From CAYMND01 sp964465065 (lineage in GTDB: Bacteria; Acidobacteriota; Aminicenantia; UBA2199), in the NCBI GenBank assembly GCA_964465065.1, contig CAYXHZ010000067.1, forward strand, positions 1 to 16,768: a stretch of DNA of 16,768 bases, in the 5' to 3' direction. Within the stretch, counting starts at the first letter, position 1, and every line of letters starts with the position of its first letter. This document shows positions 8,438-14,849 of the stretch, piece by piece. The position numbers were made by a program, and so were the translations under genes. The notes beneath the pieces were generated by a model. It ran no database searches, had not been told where the DNA came from, and was given only the letters and a program-made list of their open reading frames with translations.

Positions 8438-9409
8438 ATGATTGTCAACGCCAGTCAACTCGAATTGAGCTCCCGGTCCAGTTCCTTGCGCCAGCTGGAA
8501 GAACGGCAGTCGATCCGTTTCTGGTCGACCGAGACCCGGACCGCCCAAGCCGAGGCGGCGCCGACGCTGCCATCCACTGCGTCCGGGTCGACGGCAGATG
8601 TCGACGGGGTAGCATCCGATTTGCCCCTGTCGCTGACGGCCATGATCCTGGAGCGCTTCTTCGGCCTCAAGGTGACCATCGTCACCCCACAGGACATCTC
8701 GTCCTCGTCTAATCCAGAGTCGGTGGCGAGCCAGGACCGGCGCGCCGACCCGAACCGTCTGGGCTGGGGGATGGAAATCAGCAGCACCAGCCGCACCGTC
8801 CAGGAGCAGGCCCTGCAGTTCAGCGCCCAGGGGAAAGTGACCAGCGCCGACGGGCGGGAGCTTTCCTTCAACCTGGACCTGCAACTGAGTTCTCGGACCG
8901 AGCGGACCGAAACGATCAGCCTGCGCCTGGGCGACGCGCCGGTCGATCCGCTGGTCGTGCAGCTGCAAGCGGGCTTTTCCGAGCCATCCGCCCAGACCTT
9001 CGCCTTCGATCTGAACAGCGACGGTCAGTTCGAGCAGGTTCCGGTTCTGCAGTCCGGGGCCTTTTTCCTGGTCCATGACCAGAACGGCGACGGCCATGTC
9101 CAGAACGGTCAGGAGCTGTTCGGTCCGCGGACCGGACAGGGTTTTGCCGAACTGGCCGAATTGGACCAGGACCGCAACCGCTGGATCGACGAGGCCGATC
9201 CGGCTTTTTTCAACCTCCGGCTCTGGCAGCCGGACAGCCAGGGTAAAGGCACCCTGCTTTCCATGCTCGATGCCGGTATCGGCGCCTTGGCGGTGGACGC
9301 CGTCGCCTCGGCCTGGCAGATGGATCAGGGCAGCCTGGCCGAGAGCGGCGTTTACCTTCATGAAGACGGTACGGCCGGGCATCTGGGCGAGATGCTGCTG
9401 AGGGTTTGA
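8438..9409 (+). CDS. Protein with EF-hand-like calcium-binding loops
   Basis: A 323-residue protein. The N-terminal 80 residues are low-complexity and Ser/Ala-rich. The middle (about 115-185) is a predicted beta-rich part with LQFSAQGKVTSADGRELSF and NLDLQLSSRTERTETISLRL. Three acidic loops follow: DLNSDGQFE (from 191), DQNGDGHVQNGQELFGP (from 214) and DQDRNRWIDEADPAF (from 243). These match the paired DxNxDG calcium loops that precede ELFG and DPAF in a family of calcium-binding bacterial proteins. No signal peptide is visible, which is odd for such loops. ATG 8438 is chosen because AAGGTGA lies just upstream (8427-8433); a TTG at 8408 is in frame but lacks support. It lies 48 bases after the barrel gene and is probably the last gene of this module. 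Function unknown. Confidence 0.65.
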   Translation: MIVNASQLELSSRSSSLRQLEERQSIRFWSTETRTAQAEAAPTLPSTASGSTADVDGVASDLPLSLTAMILERFFGLKVTIVTPQDISSSSNPESVASQDRRADPNRLGWGMEISSTSRTVQEQALQFSAQGKVTSADGRELSFNLDLQLSSRTERTETISLRLGDAPVDPLVVQLQAGFSEPSAQTFAFDLNSDGQFEQVPVLQSGAFFLVHDQNGDGHVQNGQELFGPRTGQGFAELAELDQDRNRWIDEADPAFFNLRLWQPDSQGKGTLLSMLDAGIGALAVDAVASAWQMDQGSLAESGVYLHEDGTAGHLGEMLLRV

Positions 9410-9436
9410 GCATCCGACCGCTATGACCCCACCCGA

Positions 9437-9456
9437 CCCTCCCCTCGAGGGGAGGG
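9437..9456. repeat. Perfect 20-bp GC-rich palindrome left of the assembly gap
   Basis: CCCTCCCCTC is followed immediately by its exact reverse complement GAGGGGAGGG. As RNA it folds into an eight-pair stem with a TCGA loop. It lies 27 bases after the stop of the EF-hand-like gene, but no T-run follows on either strand, so a simple intrinsic terminator is unlikely. The preceding GACCCCACCCGACCCT adds to the repeat-like character. Confidence 0.6.
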
Positions 9457-9466
9457 ACAGGCTCAG

Positions 9467-9566
9467 NNNNNNNNNNNNNNNNNNNNNNNNNNNNNNNNNN
9501 NNNNNNNNNNNNNNNNNNNNNNNNNNNNNNNNNNNNNNNNNNNNNNNNNNNNNNNNNNNNNNNNNN
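9467..9566. other. Assembly gap (100 Ns)
   Basis: Exactly 100 N characters, the usual placeholder for a gap of unknown size. True distance and content are unknown, so the EF-hand-like gene and pyrBI need not be close neighbours. Both flanks are GC-rich palindromic sequence, a common cause of assembly breaks. Confidence 0.98.
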
Positions 9567-9577
9567 CGAGGTTTCGA

Positions 9578-9615
9578 GCCCCCCGTCCCTTTAGGGAAGG
9601 GGGCAGGGGGCAGGG
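9578..9615 (+). repeat. Imperfect hairpin and overlapping G-quadruplex motif right of the gap
   Basis: A C-rich arm (9578-9589) pairs imperfectly with a G-rich arm (9594-9604) around a TTTA loop. The G-rich side continues with the repeat GGGGGCA twice. Four G-runs at 9594-9596, 9599-9603, 9606-9610 and 9613-9615, each separated by two bases, make a canonical intramolecular quadruplex motif on the plus strand. It lies 47 bases upstream of the -35 box of pyrBI. Confidence 0.55.
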
Positions 9616-9661
9616 TCAGAACCGTGACGATCCGCTCGCTGCCGAAATTTCACGCCGCATA

Positions 9662-9690
9662 TAGACAGGTGTCGATCTTTTTCATATAAT
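9662..9690 (+). promoter_or_regulatory. Sigma70-type promoter of pyrBI
   Basis: TAGACA (9662-9667) and a perfect TATAAT (9685-9690) are separated by exactly 17 bases. The predicted start is near 9697, giving a leader of about 60 bases before ATG 9758. The leader begins with the palindrome AACCGGTT (9693-9700), which together with CGGTT at 9708-9712 could be an operator or small hairpin. AAGGAGA at 9744-9750 is the ribosome site. Confidence 0.75.
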
Positions 9691-9757
9691 CAAACCGGTT
9701 CAACGGTCGGTTGGGCTGCGAGAAATTCCATATTCGAATCAAAAAGGAGAGTCCGAA

Positions 9758-11344
9758 ATGGGGCGTAACGAGAGCGTTTTCAGAGAGCGATCCCTGTGTG
9801 TGGCGTCCGATCTGTCCAAAGACGAGAAGCTGTACCTGTTCGAGAAAACCCGGGCCTTGAAGAAAGCCTGGATCGAAAAGGACCATCGGGTTCTGGATAG
9901 TTTCCGCATCGATGATCCCGATTTCGGTGTCTACGAAGTCTTCCTGGAAGACAGCACCCGCACCCGCGAATCGTTCCGCAACGCGGCGGAATTTCACCGG
10001 GTCAAACTGGCCATGTTCAACTCCGAAAGCTCGTCGTTCAACAAGAGCGAGAGTTATGTCGACGGATTCATGACCCTGGTCGGCTACCGCAACTACATCT
10101 TCGTCGTCCGCAGCCGCCTGGAAGGGGTCTGCCGCCTGCTGGAGCGCAGCGGACGGGAATACGCCAAACGCAACGGTCTGGAACGGATTCCGGCCTTCAT
10201 CAACGCCGGTGACGGCAAGCACGAGCATCCGACCCAGGAACTGCTCGACGAATTCACCCTGATCGAGGACAACCATGGCTCGACCGATCACCTGCACATC
10301 GCCCTGGTCGGCGACCTGTACCATGGCCGTACGGTTCATTCCAAGGCCGAAGGCCTGACCGTGTTCAAAGAGGTCAAGGTCGACCTGGTCGCTCCTCCCG
10401 AGCTGGCCATGCCGCAGCAGTATATCGATCAGATGAAGGGCAACGGTTTCGAGGTCCGGCAGTTCGCTTCGCTGACCGAATACCTGGCCCAACCGGATAC
10501 CGCCAGCCGCTTTTATTTCACCCGCCCGCAGCTGGAACGCATGGGCGAAGAAATCCTCAAACGGCAGCAGAGTCTGCGCGATGCGGTCACCTTCCGCAAG
10601 GACTTTCTGGGATTGGTCAAACCGGACACTTTTTTCTACCATCCCCTGCCCCGGCACAAGGAATTTCCAACCATTCCGACTTTCCTGGATAAAACTCCGC
10701 TCAACCATTGGGAGATCCAATCGATCAACGGCATGTTCACCCGGATCACCCTGCTGTCGGCCGTGGCCGGAACCATCGGCGCCGATTTCGACGGTCAGAC
10801 AAATGTTCCGTCCAGCCATTCAGACGACTTCATCGTCGAGAAGACGCCGCATTCCAGCCCCAAAGTCCTCAAAGAGGGCATCAACCCACTGACCAACGGC
10901 GTGGTCATCGACCGCTTCTGCCGGGGCGAATCCAAGGAACAGATCTGGGATTATCTGTTCAAGACCATGCGCATCATGAACTTCAACCAGTACCGAGGTT
11001 CGATCGGGGTCGGCGAATCCAAGAAAGAACCCGGTGTTTTCAAGGGCCTGATCTTTCTGCCGGAAACGAGAGCCCTGAGCGCCAGCGAGATCCGGCGTCT
11101 GTCGGCGGTTACGGCCGGTTGCACGGTCAACGTCATCGAGAACAACAAGGTGGTCAAAAAACTGCAGTTGAGCACGCCGCCGCGGATCTACGGCATCGAG
11201 GGCACCTGTTGTCCCAACGAAGCCTGCATTTCGCACCCGAGCCACAACGAACATGTAACCACCGAGTTCATCCGCCAGAAAAACGCCGCCCTGGAATGCG
11301 TCTACTGCGGCAGTCACACCACCTTCAAGAAGATCTGGATTTAA
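9758..11344 (+). CDS. pyrBI: Aspartate carbamoyltransferase, fused catalytic (PyrB) and regulatory (PyrI) chains
   Basis: Condenses carbamoyl phosphate and L-aspartate to N-carbamoyl-aspartate, the committed step of pyrimidine synthesis. It has 528 residues in one chain. The catalytic part (about 1-340) shows STRTR (66-70) in EDSTRTRESF, the carbamoyl-phosphate-loop lysine in SSFNKSES, GDGKHEHPTQ (151-160), GDLYHGRTVH (185-194) and HPLPR (295-299). A linker of about 30 residues leads to the regulatory part (about 372-528), starting INPLTNGVVIDRF. It ends with the zinc four-cysteine set C485, C490, C514 and C517 (CPNEAC ... CVYC). Fused PyrBI chains are known from Thermotoga and Treponema. The start has AAGGAGA seven bases upstream and a strong promoter. 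The retained zinc module suggests nucleotide allostery remains possible, but the effector sites were not verified. Confidence 0.95.
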   Translation: MGRNESVFRERSLCVASDLSKDEKLYLFEKTRALKKAWIEKDHRVLDSFRIDDPDFGVYEVFLEDSTRTRESFRNAAEFHRVKLAMFNSESSSFNKSESYVDGFMTLVGYRNYIFVVRSRLEGVCRLLERSGREYAKRNGLERIPAFINAGDGKHEHPTQELLDEFTLIEDNHGSTDHLHIALVGDLYHGRTVHSKAEGLTVFKEVKVDLVAPPELAMPQQYIDQMKGNGFEVRQFASLTEYLAQPDTASRFYFTRPQLERMGEEILKRQQSLRDAVTFRKDFLGLVKPDTFFYHPLPRHKEFPTIPTFLDKTPLNHWEIQSINGMFTRITLLSAVAGTIGADFDGQTNVPSSHSDDFIVEKTPHSSPKVLKEGINPLTNGVVIDRFCRGESKEQIWDYLFKTMRIMNFNQYRGSIGVGESKKEPGVFKGLIFLPETRALSASEIRRLSAVTAGCTVNVIENNKVVKKLQLSTPPRIYGIEGTCCPNEACISHPSHNEHVTTEFIRQKNAALECVYCGSHTTFKKIWI

Positions 11345-11417
11345 ACTGCGGGGGACAGCGGTTCCATGTCCTCTGGGTCCATGGGACCAGCGAGGGCCCC
11401 GTCGATAAAGCGGGATA
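11345..11417. other. Short convergent intergenic region
   Basis: Seventy-three bases between the ends of pyrBI and the carboxyltransferase gene. The only structure is a 5-bp stem, GGTCC (11376-11380) with GGACC (11384-11388), around ATG. No T-run follows on either strand, so I do not call a terminator. Confidence 0.4.
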
Positions 11418-13058
11418 CTACGCCCAATCGGACAGCATGTCCCACTGGTCAGGCTGGGCCGCTTGCAGGCGGCGATCTTTTTCGCTGACAGCAAACTCGG
11501 CTTCCCGCCGCTGGGTCAGAAAGGTCTGGGCCACGTTGGGAAAAAGTTCCATAAGCAGTTCCTCGCGTGGATTCTGCGCCAAGCGGACATTGCCCAGCTC
11601 GGGCAGGAGCGGGTTCTGTTGCGGCTGATGGGCGTTGGTGTCGTAGGGGATCTCGGCGGCGTCGCCGGTGATCTTCTGACGGAAGCGGGGATCGATCGGC
11701 AGCGGAGTCTTGCCGTAGCTGCCCTTGACCAGGTTGACGAATTGCACCGAGGCGTTGGTGTAATGGGGCAGGTTTTTGTTTTCGTCGATGACGCAGTTGA
11801 CCGCCTGGACGCCGACGATCTGACTGGTCGGGGTCACCAGGGGCGGGCAGCCGGCGTCGAGACGGACTTTGGGCACCAGTTCCAGGGCGTGTTCGAACAG
11901 GTGATCCAATTTGAGGGTGTTGAGCTGGGTGATCATGTTGCTGTACATGCCGCCGGGGATCTGGGCCTTGCGCACCATTTCGTCCGGGGCCGGAAAACGG
12001 AAAAAGGCTTCGATTTTCTGGGTGAGCTGCGTGACGGCGTCGCAGTCGTCGCGTTTGGCGGCGGCGATGGCCGCATCGAACAGTTCTTCGGCCTGGGGCG
12101 GCAGGGGGTCCCGGCCGAGTTCGAAGTCGCTGGGAAACTGTTTGAAGTTGTCGAAATCGGCCAGTTCCCTGCGGATGGCCAGCAGTTCGCGGTTGATGAG
12201 TCCGGTGGCCTGGACATTGACGCCGGTGTGGATACCGAGCTTGTCGGCCAGGATCTGCACCAGTTCGAAGGCCGGAGCCGCCGGGCCGCCGGCGAAGTTC
12301 CACAGTACAGTGTCGATGATGTCCGCTCCGCTGACCATGGCCATCAGGATGGAACCCAGACCGTAGCCTGGAGTGCAATGGGTGTGCAGGTTGACGGGGA
12401 TGCTCAGGTTTTCCTTCAGCTTGCGGATCAGTTCGGCAGCGCTCCTGGGGTCGATCAGTCCGGCCATGTCCTTGATGGTGAAGATGTCGGCGCCCAGGTC
12501 GGCCAGCTGACGGGCCTTGTCGACGAAGTAATCGATGGTGAATATCTTTTTAGGCAGGTAACGGCCGCGCAGCAGCGCCTTGAACCGGTCTCCGGTCGTA
12601 ATCCTGGGATCGACGGTGTAGCAGACCGCGCAATCGGCCAGGCCCTTGTACTGGTGCACGAAACGGATGGTGGATTTCATGTTGTCGATGTCGTTGAGGG
12701 CGTCGAAGATGCGCATGATGTCGATGCCGGATTCGAGCGAATAACGGCAGAAGCCGTCGATGACGTGGTCGGGGTAGGGGTTGTAGCCGAACAGATTGCG
12801 GCCGCGTGACAGGGCGGTCAGTCTGCTGGCCGTGCCGATACCGGCCTTGATCTTTTCCAGGCGGGTCCAGGGGCTTTCACCGAGGTAACGCATGATCGAG
12901 TCGGGCACCGCGCCGCCCCAGACCTCCATGGCGTAAAATCCGGCGTTCCGGTACAGGGGCAGGACCCGGTCGATCTGGTCTTGGCTCATGCGGGTGGCGA
13001 ACTGGGACTGCTGACCGTCGCGCAGGGTCAGATCGCGGATCATGATCTGTTTGTTCAT
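11418..13058 (-). CDS. Biotin-dependent carboxyltransferase subunit (pyruvate carboxylase B / oxaloacetate decarboxylase alpha / transcarboxylase 5S type)
   Basis: Transfers a carboxyl group between carboxybiotin and pyruvate or oxaloacetate. It has 546 residues. The N-terminal TIM barrel of the HMGL-like type shows TLRDGQQS (11-18, metal ligand D14), the carboxylated lysine in FTIKDMAG (K196) and the HxH metal site in NLHTHCTPG (H225, H227). The C-terminal PYC/OADA domain holds PGGMYSNM and GCPPLVTPTSQIVGVQAV. The chain ends with ELLMELFPNVAQTFLTQRR and a charged tail. No biotin-attachment motif such as AMKM is present, so it resembles the 5S transcarboxylase subunit and needs a separate biotin carrier encoded elsewhere. 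The physiological direction cannot be settled. ATG 13058 has AGGAGA upstream and a good promoter. It is convergent with pyrBI. Confidence 0.9.
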   Translation of the reverse strand: MNKQIMIRDLTLRDGQQSQFATRMSQDQIDRVLPLYRNAGFYAMEVWGGAVPDSIMRYLGESPWTRLEKIKAGIGTASRLTALSRGRNLFGYNPYPDHVIDGFCRYSLESGIDIMRIFDALNDIDNMKSTIRFVHQYKGLADCAVCYTVDPRITTGDRFKALLRGRYLPKKIFTIDYFVDKARQLADLGADIFTIKDMAGLIDPRSAAELIRKLKENLSIPVNLHTHCTPGYGLGSILMAMVSGADIIDTVLWNFAGGPAAPAFELVQILADKLGIHTGVNVQATGLINRELLAIRRELADFDNFKQFPSDFELGRDPLPPQAEELFDAAIAAAKRDDCDAVTQLTQKIEAFFRFPAPDEMVRKAQIPGGMYSNMITQLNTLKLDHLFEHALELVPKVRLDAGCPPLVTPTSQIVGVQAVNCVIDENKNLPHYTNASVQFVNLVKGSYGKTPLPIDPRFRQKITGDAAEIPYDTNAHQPQQNPLLPELGNVRLAQNPREELLMELFPNVAQTFLTQRREAEFAVSEKDRRLQAAQPDQWDMLSDWA

Positions 13059-13095
13059 GGTCTCTCCTGATTCTTCGACGCTTGCTCAACAACTC

Positions 13096-13124
13096 ATTCT
13101 ACATAAAAAAAAATCGGGCTGCAA
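13096..13124 (-). promoter_or_regulatory. Sigma70-type promoter of the carboxyltransferase gene
   Basis: On the minus strand, TTGCAG (13124-13119) and TAGAAT (13101-13096) are separated by 17 bases. The spacer contains a run of nine Ts (A-run 13105-13113 on the plus strand). The expected start near 13089 leaves a leader of about 30 bases before ATG 13058, with AGGAGA in it. Confidence 0.65.
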
Positions 13125-13301
13125 GGCAGGGCTCGGGCCGGCCGGGTGTCGGGCCGAAAATATTTTTTTATCGACAAAGATGGCATGGATAGTTTACAAA
13201 TTCCCTGACAATGGAGACGGTATGGATCATTGCCGCTCCCGGGTGAGGCATTTTGAATTTGATGGGCACAATCCTCGGCTGGCTACCGCAATTGCCGTCG
13301 A
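13125..13301. other. Middle of the divergent intergenic region
   Basis: The whole noncoding stretch between the carboxyltransferase and the V4R-like cluster is 337 bases (13059-13395). Apart from the two outward promoters, this centre holds a GC-rich block with the palindrome GGCCGGCC near 13140, then an AT-rich block (AAAATATTTTTTTAT near 13157). I see no convincing gene or stable terminator here. It may hold operator sites. Confidence 0.4.
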
Positions 13302-13330
13302 TTGACATGAAATATCGGCTCCCGTAGTAT
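13302..13330 (+). promoter_or_regulatory. Sigma70-type promoter of the V4R-like cluster
   Basis: A perfect -35 box TTGACA (13302-13307) is followed after 17 bases by TAGTAT (13325-13330). The predicted start near 13337 gives a leader of about 60 bases. AAGGAGG at 13383-13389 is six bases from ATG 13396. Confidence 0.75.
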
Positions 13331-13395
13331 ACAGTTCGCTCATTTCTGATGGACAGTTGATTCTGCAGCTTGCGATAGCTATAAGGAGGCAGCGT

Positions 13396-13605
13396 ATGGG
13401 TTCAAAACTGAAAGAGATTTATGCGGATGTGACCAATGCGGCCGGTTTCAAAGGTCGTATGCGTCTGGCCGTCATGACTGGGGTTCCTTTCACCCGGGCC
13501 GGAGAGATTCCCGACGACCCGGTTACTGTGGCGCGGTTCCAGGCGGCGGCTCAGGACATTCTCGGCCGACCGGCCAGCACGGGCAATGAAAATTCCGGGA
13601 GGTGA
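13396..13605 (+). CDS. Small protein of unknown function, first gene of the V4R-like cluster
   Basis: A 69-residue soluble protein that I do not recognise. It begins MGSKLKEIYADVTNAAGFKG and continues with RMRLAVMTGVPFTRAGEIPD and a helical VARFQAAAQDILGR. There is no Cys, signal peptide or membrane segment. It looks like a small helical domain with a polar tail. Translation is well supported: a near-perfect AAGGAGG six bases before ATG 13396 and a strong promoter upstream. An in-frame TTG at 13357 would add 13 residues but has no ribosome site. The next gene starts four bases after its stop. The stop overlaps that gene's ribosome site, GGGAGGTGA, so the two are likely coupled. Confidence 0.65.
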   Translation: MGSKLKEIYADVTNAAGFKGRMRLAVMTGVPFTRAGEIPDDPVTVARFQAAAQDILGRPASTGNENSGR

Positions 13606-13609
13606 AGCC

Positions 13610-14131
13610 ATGGCCACATTACAATGCGAACACCGTTTCGATCCGGTCAGCAACCGCCATTACCTCAACGATCAGCTGACCGTTCTGCACTGTCATCATT
13701 ACGCGACTCTGTTCACGCAACTGGCCTTAGACGCCCAGGACCTGGCCGACGGCCCGGCCGTGCTGAAAAAATCATCGGAAAGCGCTTTTTACAAGCTGCT
13801 GGGCGATTACGTCAAAAAACACGCTGTCGGCTCGCCCCAGGAGGCACTGGATATCGCCGCCCAGTATTTTTCGGCCATGGGTCTGGGAAGGTACTCGGTT
13901 CGCAAAGCGGACGAGAACGGCGGCGAAGTGGCGATGAGTTCTGCCCATGTCGATCAGGGCTGGATCAAGAAATGGGGAAAGAATCCCAAACCCGTCAACC
14001 TGATCGGCTGCGGTTATCTGGCCGCAGCCTGGGCCGTGGCCTACGGCAAGCCGCTGCACAGCTACCAGGTCGGCGAAAGCAAGAGTCTGGTCAGCGGCGA
14101 TAGCGAATCCGTTTTCAATGTGAGCAGGTAA
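13610..14131 (+). CDS. V4R-like domain protein with N-terminal His/Cys cluster
   Basis: A 173-residue soluble protein. The N-terminus has potential metal or cofactor ligands: C6, H8, H17 and HCHH at 27-30 in LTVLHCHHYATLF. The rest matches the layout of V4R (4-vinyl-reductase type) small-molecule-binding domains: a helix with SPQEALDIAAQYFSAMGLGR (75-94), a strand GGEVAMSSAHV, a helix LIGCGYLAAAWAVAYGKPLH (131-150) and a closing ESKSLVSGDSESVFNV. In typical V4R domains this last stretch has two cysteines flanking a GD; here both positions are serine. The family assignment is by eye. The start at ATG 13610 is fixed by GGGAGGTGA. An in-frame ATG at 13586 lies inside the previous gene and has no ribosome site. 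Ligand and partner are unknown. Confidence 0.6.
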   Translation: MATLQCEHRFDPVSNRHYLNDQLTVLHCHHYATLFTQLALDAQDLADGPAVLKKSSESAFYKLLGDYVKKHAVGSPQEALDIAAQYFSAMGLGRYSVRKADENGGEVAMSSAHVDQGWIKKWGKNPKPVNLIGCGYLAAAWAVAYGKPLHSYQVGESKSLVSGDSESVFNVSR

Positions 14132-14141
14132 GGAGTGCACC

Positions 14142-14768
14142 ATGGCTATCGATCGTAAGAAAATAATCGCCGACATGTCGAAAATCAAGGCGGAAGCCAA
14201 TCCGGACGGCATCATCCCGGCCTTCAACGTCTTCGTCAACCAGCTGCCGGGCAACTTCTGGAACCAGTTCACCTACTCGATCGTCAACGCCGTCGACGAC
14301 GAAGGACTCAAGGAAGCCGTCGCGGAGCTGCTGGTCAACGCCGCCCACGAATGCGGTTACCATACCGGTTACGGCATCATCAGCTCCAAGGAATGGGACG
14401 CCATCGTCAAACCCATGATCGCTAGCAATGAAGACGTTCTGCACGGCGCCCTGGCGGTGTTCACGGCCTGGGGCTGGGCGGACGTCGAAATCAGCGAACT
14501 CGTTCCCAACGTCAAAATGGTGGTTCGGGCGCGCAATTACTACGAGAGCGATATCGCCGCCCTGTTCGCGGATGGAAAAGCGACGCAGCCGATGGCCTAC
14601 ATGATCCGCGGAGTCTGTGCGGCCTTTATGGATCTGGCCTACGGCGGGGTATACGATCCTGCCGGCAAAACCGGAATTTACTCGTTCCGCTGCAAGCAGA
14701 CCAAAGGCATCGAAGTCGGCGACGCTTACGGCGAGTTTGTGGTCGTTAGAGCGGACCAATACGAATAG
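14142..14768 (+). CDS. V4R-like domain protein, second copy
   Basis: A 208-residue soluble protein. Residues 60-92 include AAHECGYHTGYGI and SSKEWDAIVKPM. The core then follows a V4R-like order: a helix EDVLHGALAVFTAWGWADVE (97-116), a strand VKMVVRARNYYESD, a helix MAYMIRGVCAAFMDLAYGGV (151-170) and a closing FRCKQTKGIEVGDAYGEFVV. Here the first of the two usual V4R cysteines is kept (C184) and the second is not. The same order of elements in the preceding gene suggests an old tandem duplication. C71 and the His residues of HECGYH could bind a metal or cofactor. AAGGAG overlaps the previous stop (TAAGGAG), six bases before ATG 14142. Family assignment is by pattern only, and the function is unknown. 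Confidence 0.6.
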   Translation: MAIDRKKIIADMSKIKAEANPDGIIPAFNVFVNQLPGNFWNQFTYSIVNAVDDEGLKEAVAELLVNAAHECGYHTGYGIISSKEWDAIVKPMIASNEDVLHGALAVFTAWGWADVEISELVPNVKMVVRARNYYESDIAALFADGKATQPMAYMIRGVCAAFMDLAYGGVYDPAGKTGIYSFRCKQTKGIEVGDAYGEFVVVRADQYE

Positions 14769-14788
14769 ATTTCGTATTCCCTGCAGCC

Positions 14789-14836
14789 TCCGACCGCTCC
14801 GACCGCTACGTCCGTTTTGTCCGGCCGGGGCGGCCG
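14789..14836 (+). repeat. Tandem 9-mer and palindromic hairpin before the 99-residue gene
   Basis: TCCGACCGC occurs twice in tandem (14789-14797 and 14798-14806), followed by a partial TACGTCCG. Next, CGGCCG (14822-14827) and CGGCCG (14831-14836) can form a six-pair stem with a three-base loop. No T-run follows, so I do not call it a terminator. It may reduce readthrough or translation into the next gene. Confidence 0.45.
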
Positions 14837-14849
14837 CTGCACCGGAAAC

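Noticed and set aside
7835..9382. Long minus-strand open frame of 515 codons
   Set aside because: It lies opposite two well-supported plus-strand genes, has no ribosome site and no recognisable domain. Its Gln/Pro/Gly-rich composition is that of an antisense frame in GC-rich DNA.
9423..9689. Open frame crossing the N-run
   Set aside because: It is open only because Ns contain no stop codons. The real bases on either side are palindromic repeat sequence.
10708..11628. Plus-strand 306-codon frame across the end of pyrBI
   Set aside because: It is a shifted frame inside pyrBI continuing into the antisense of the carboxyltransferase gene, with no protein features.
11463..12809. Plus-strand open frame of 448 codons
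   Set aside because: Antisense to the carboxyltransferase gene, whose motifs are all on the minus strand.
13042..13305. Possible small gene in the divergent intergenic region
   Set aside because: No ribosome site, no protein character, and it overlaps the carboxyltransferase promoter and leader.
14789..14836. Short tandem repeats considered as a CRISPR array
   Set aside because: Only two 9-base copies with no spacers, and no cas genes in the window.
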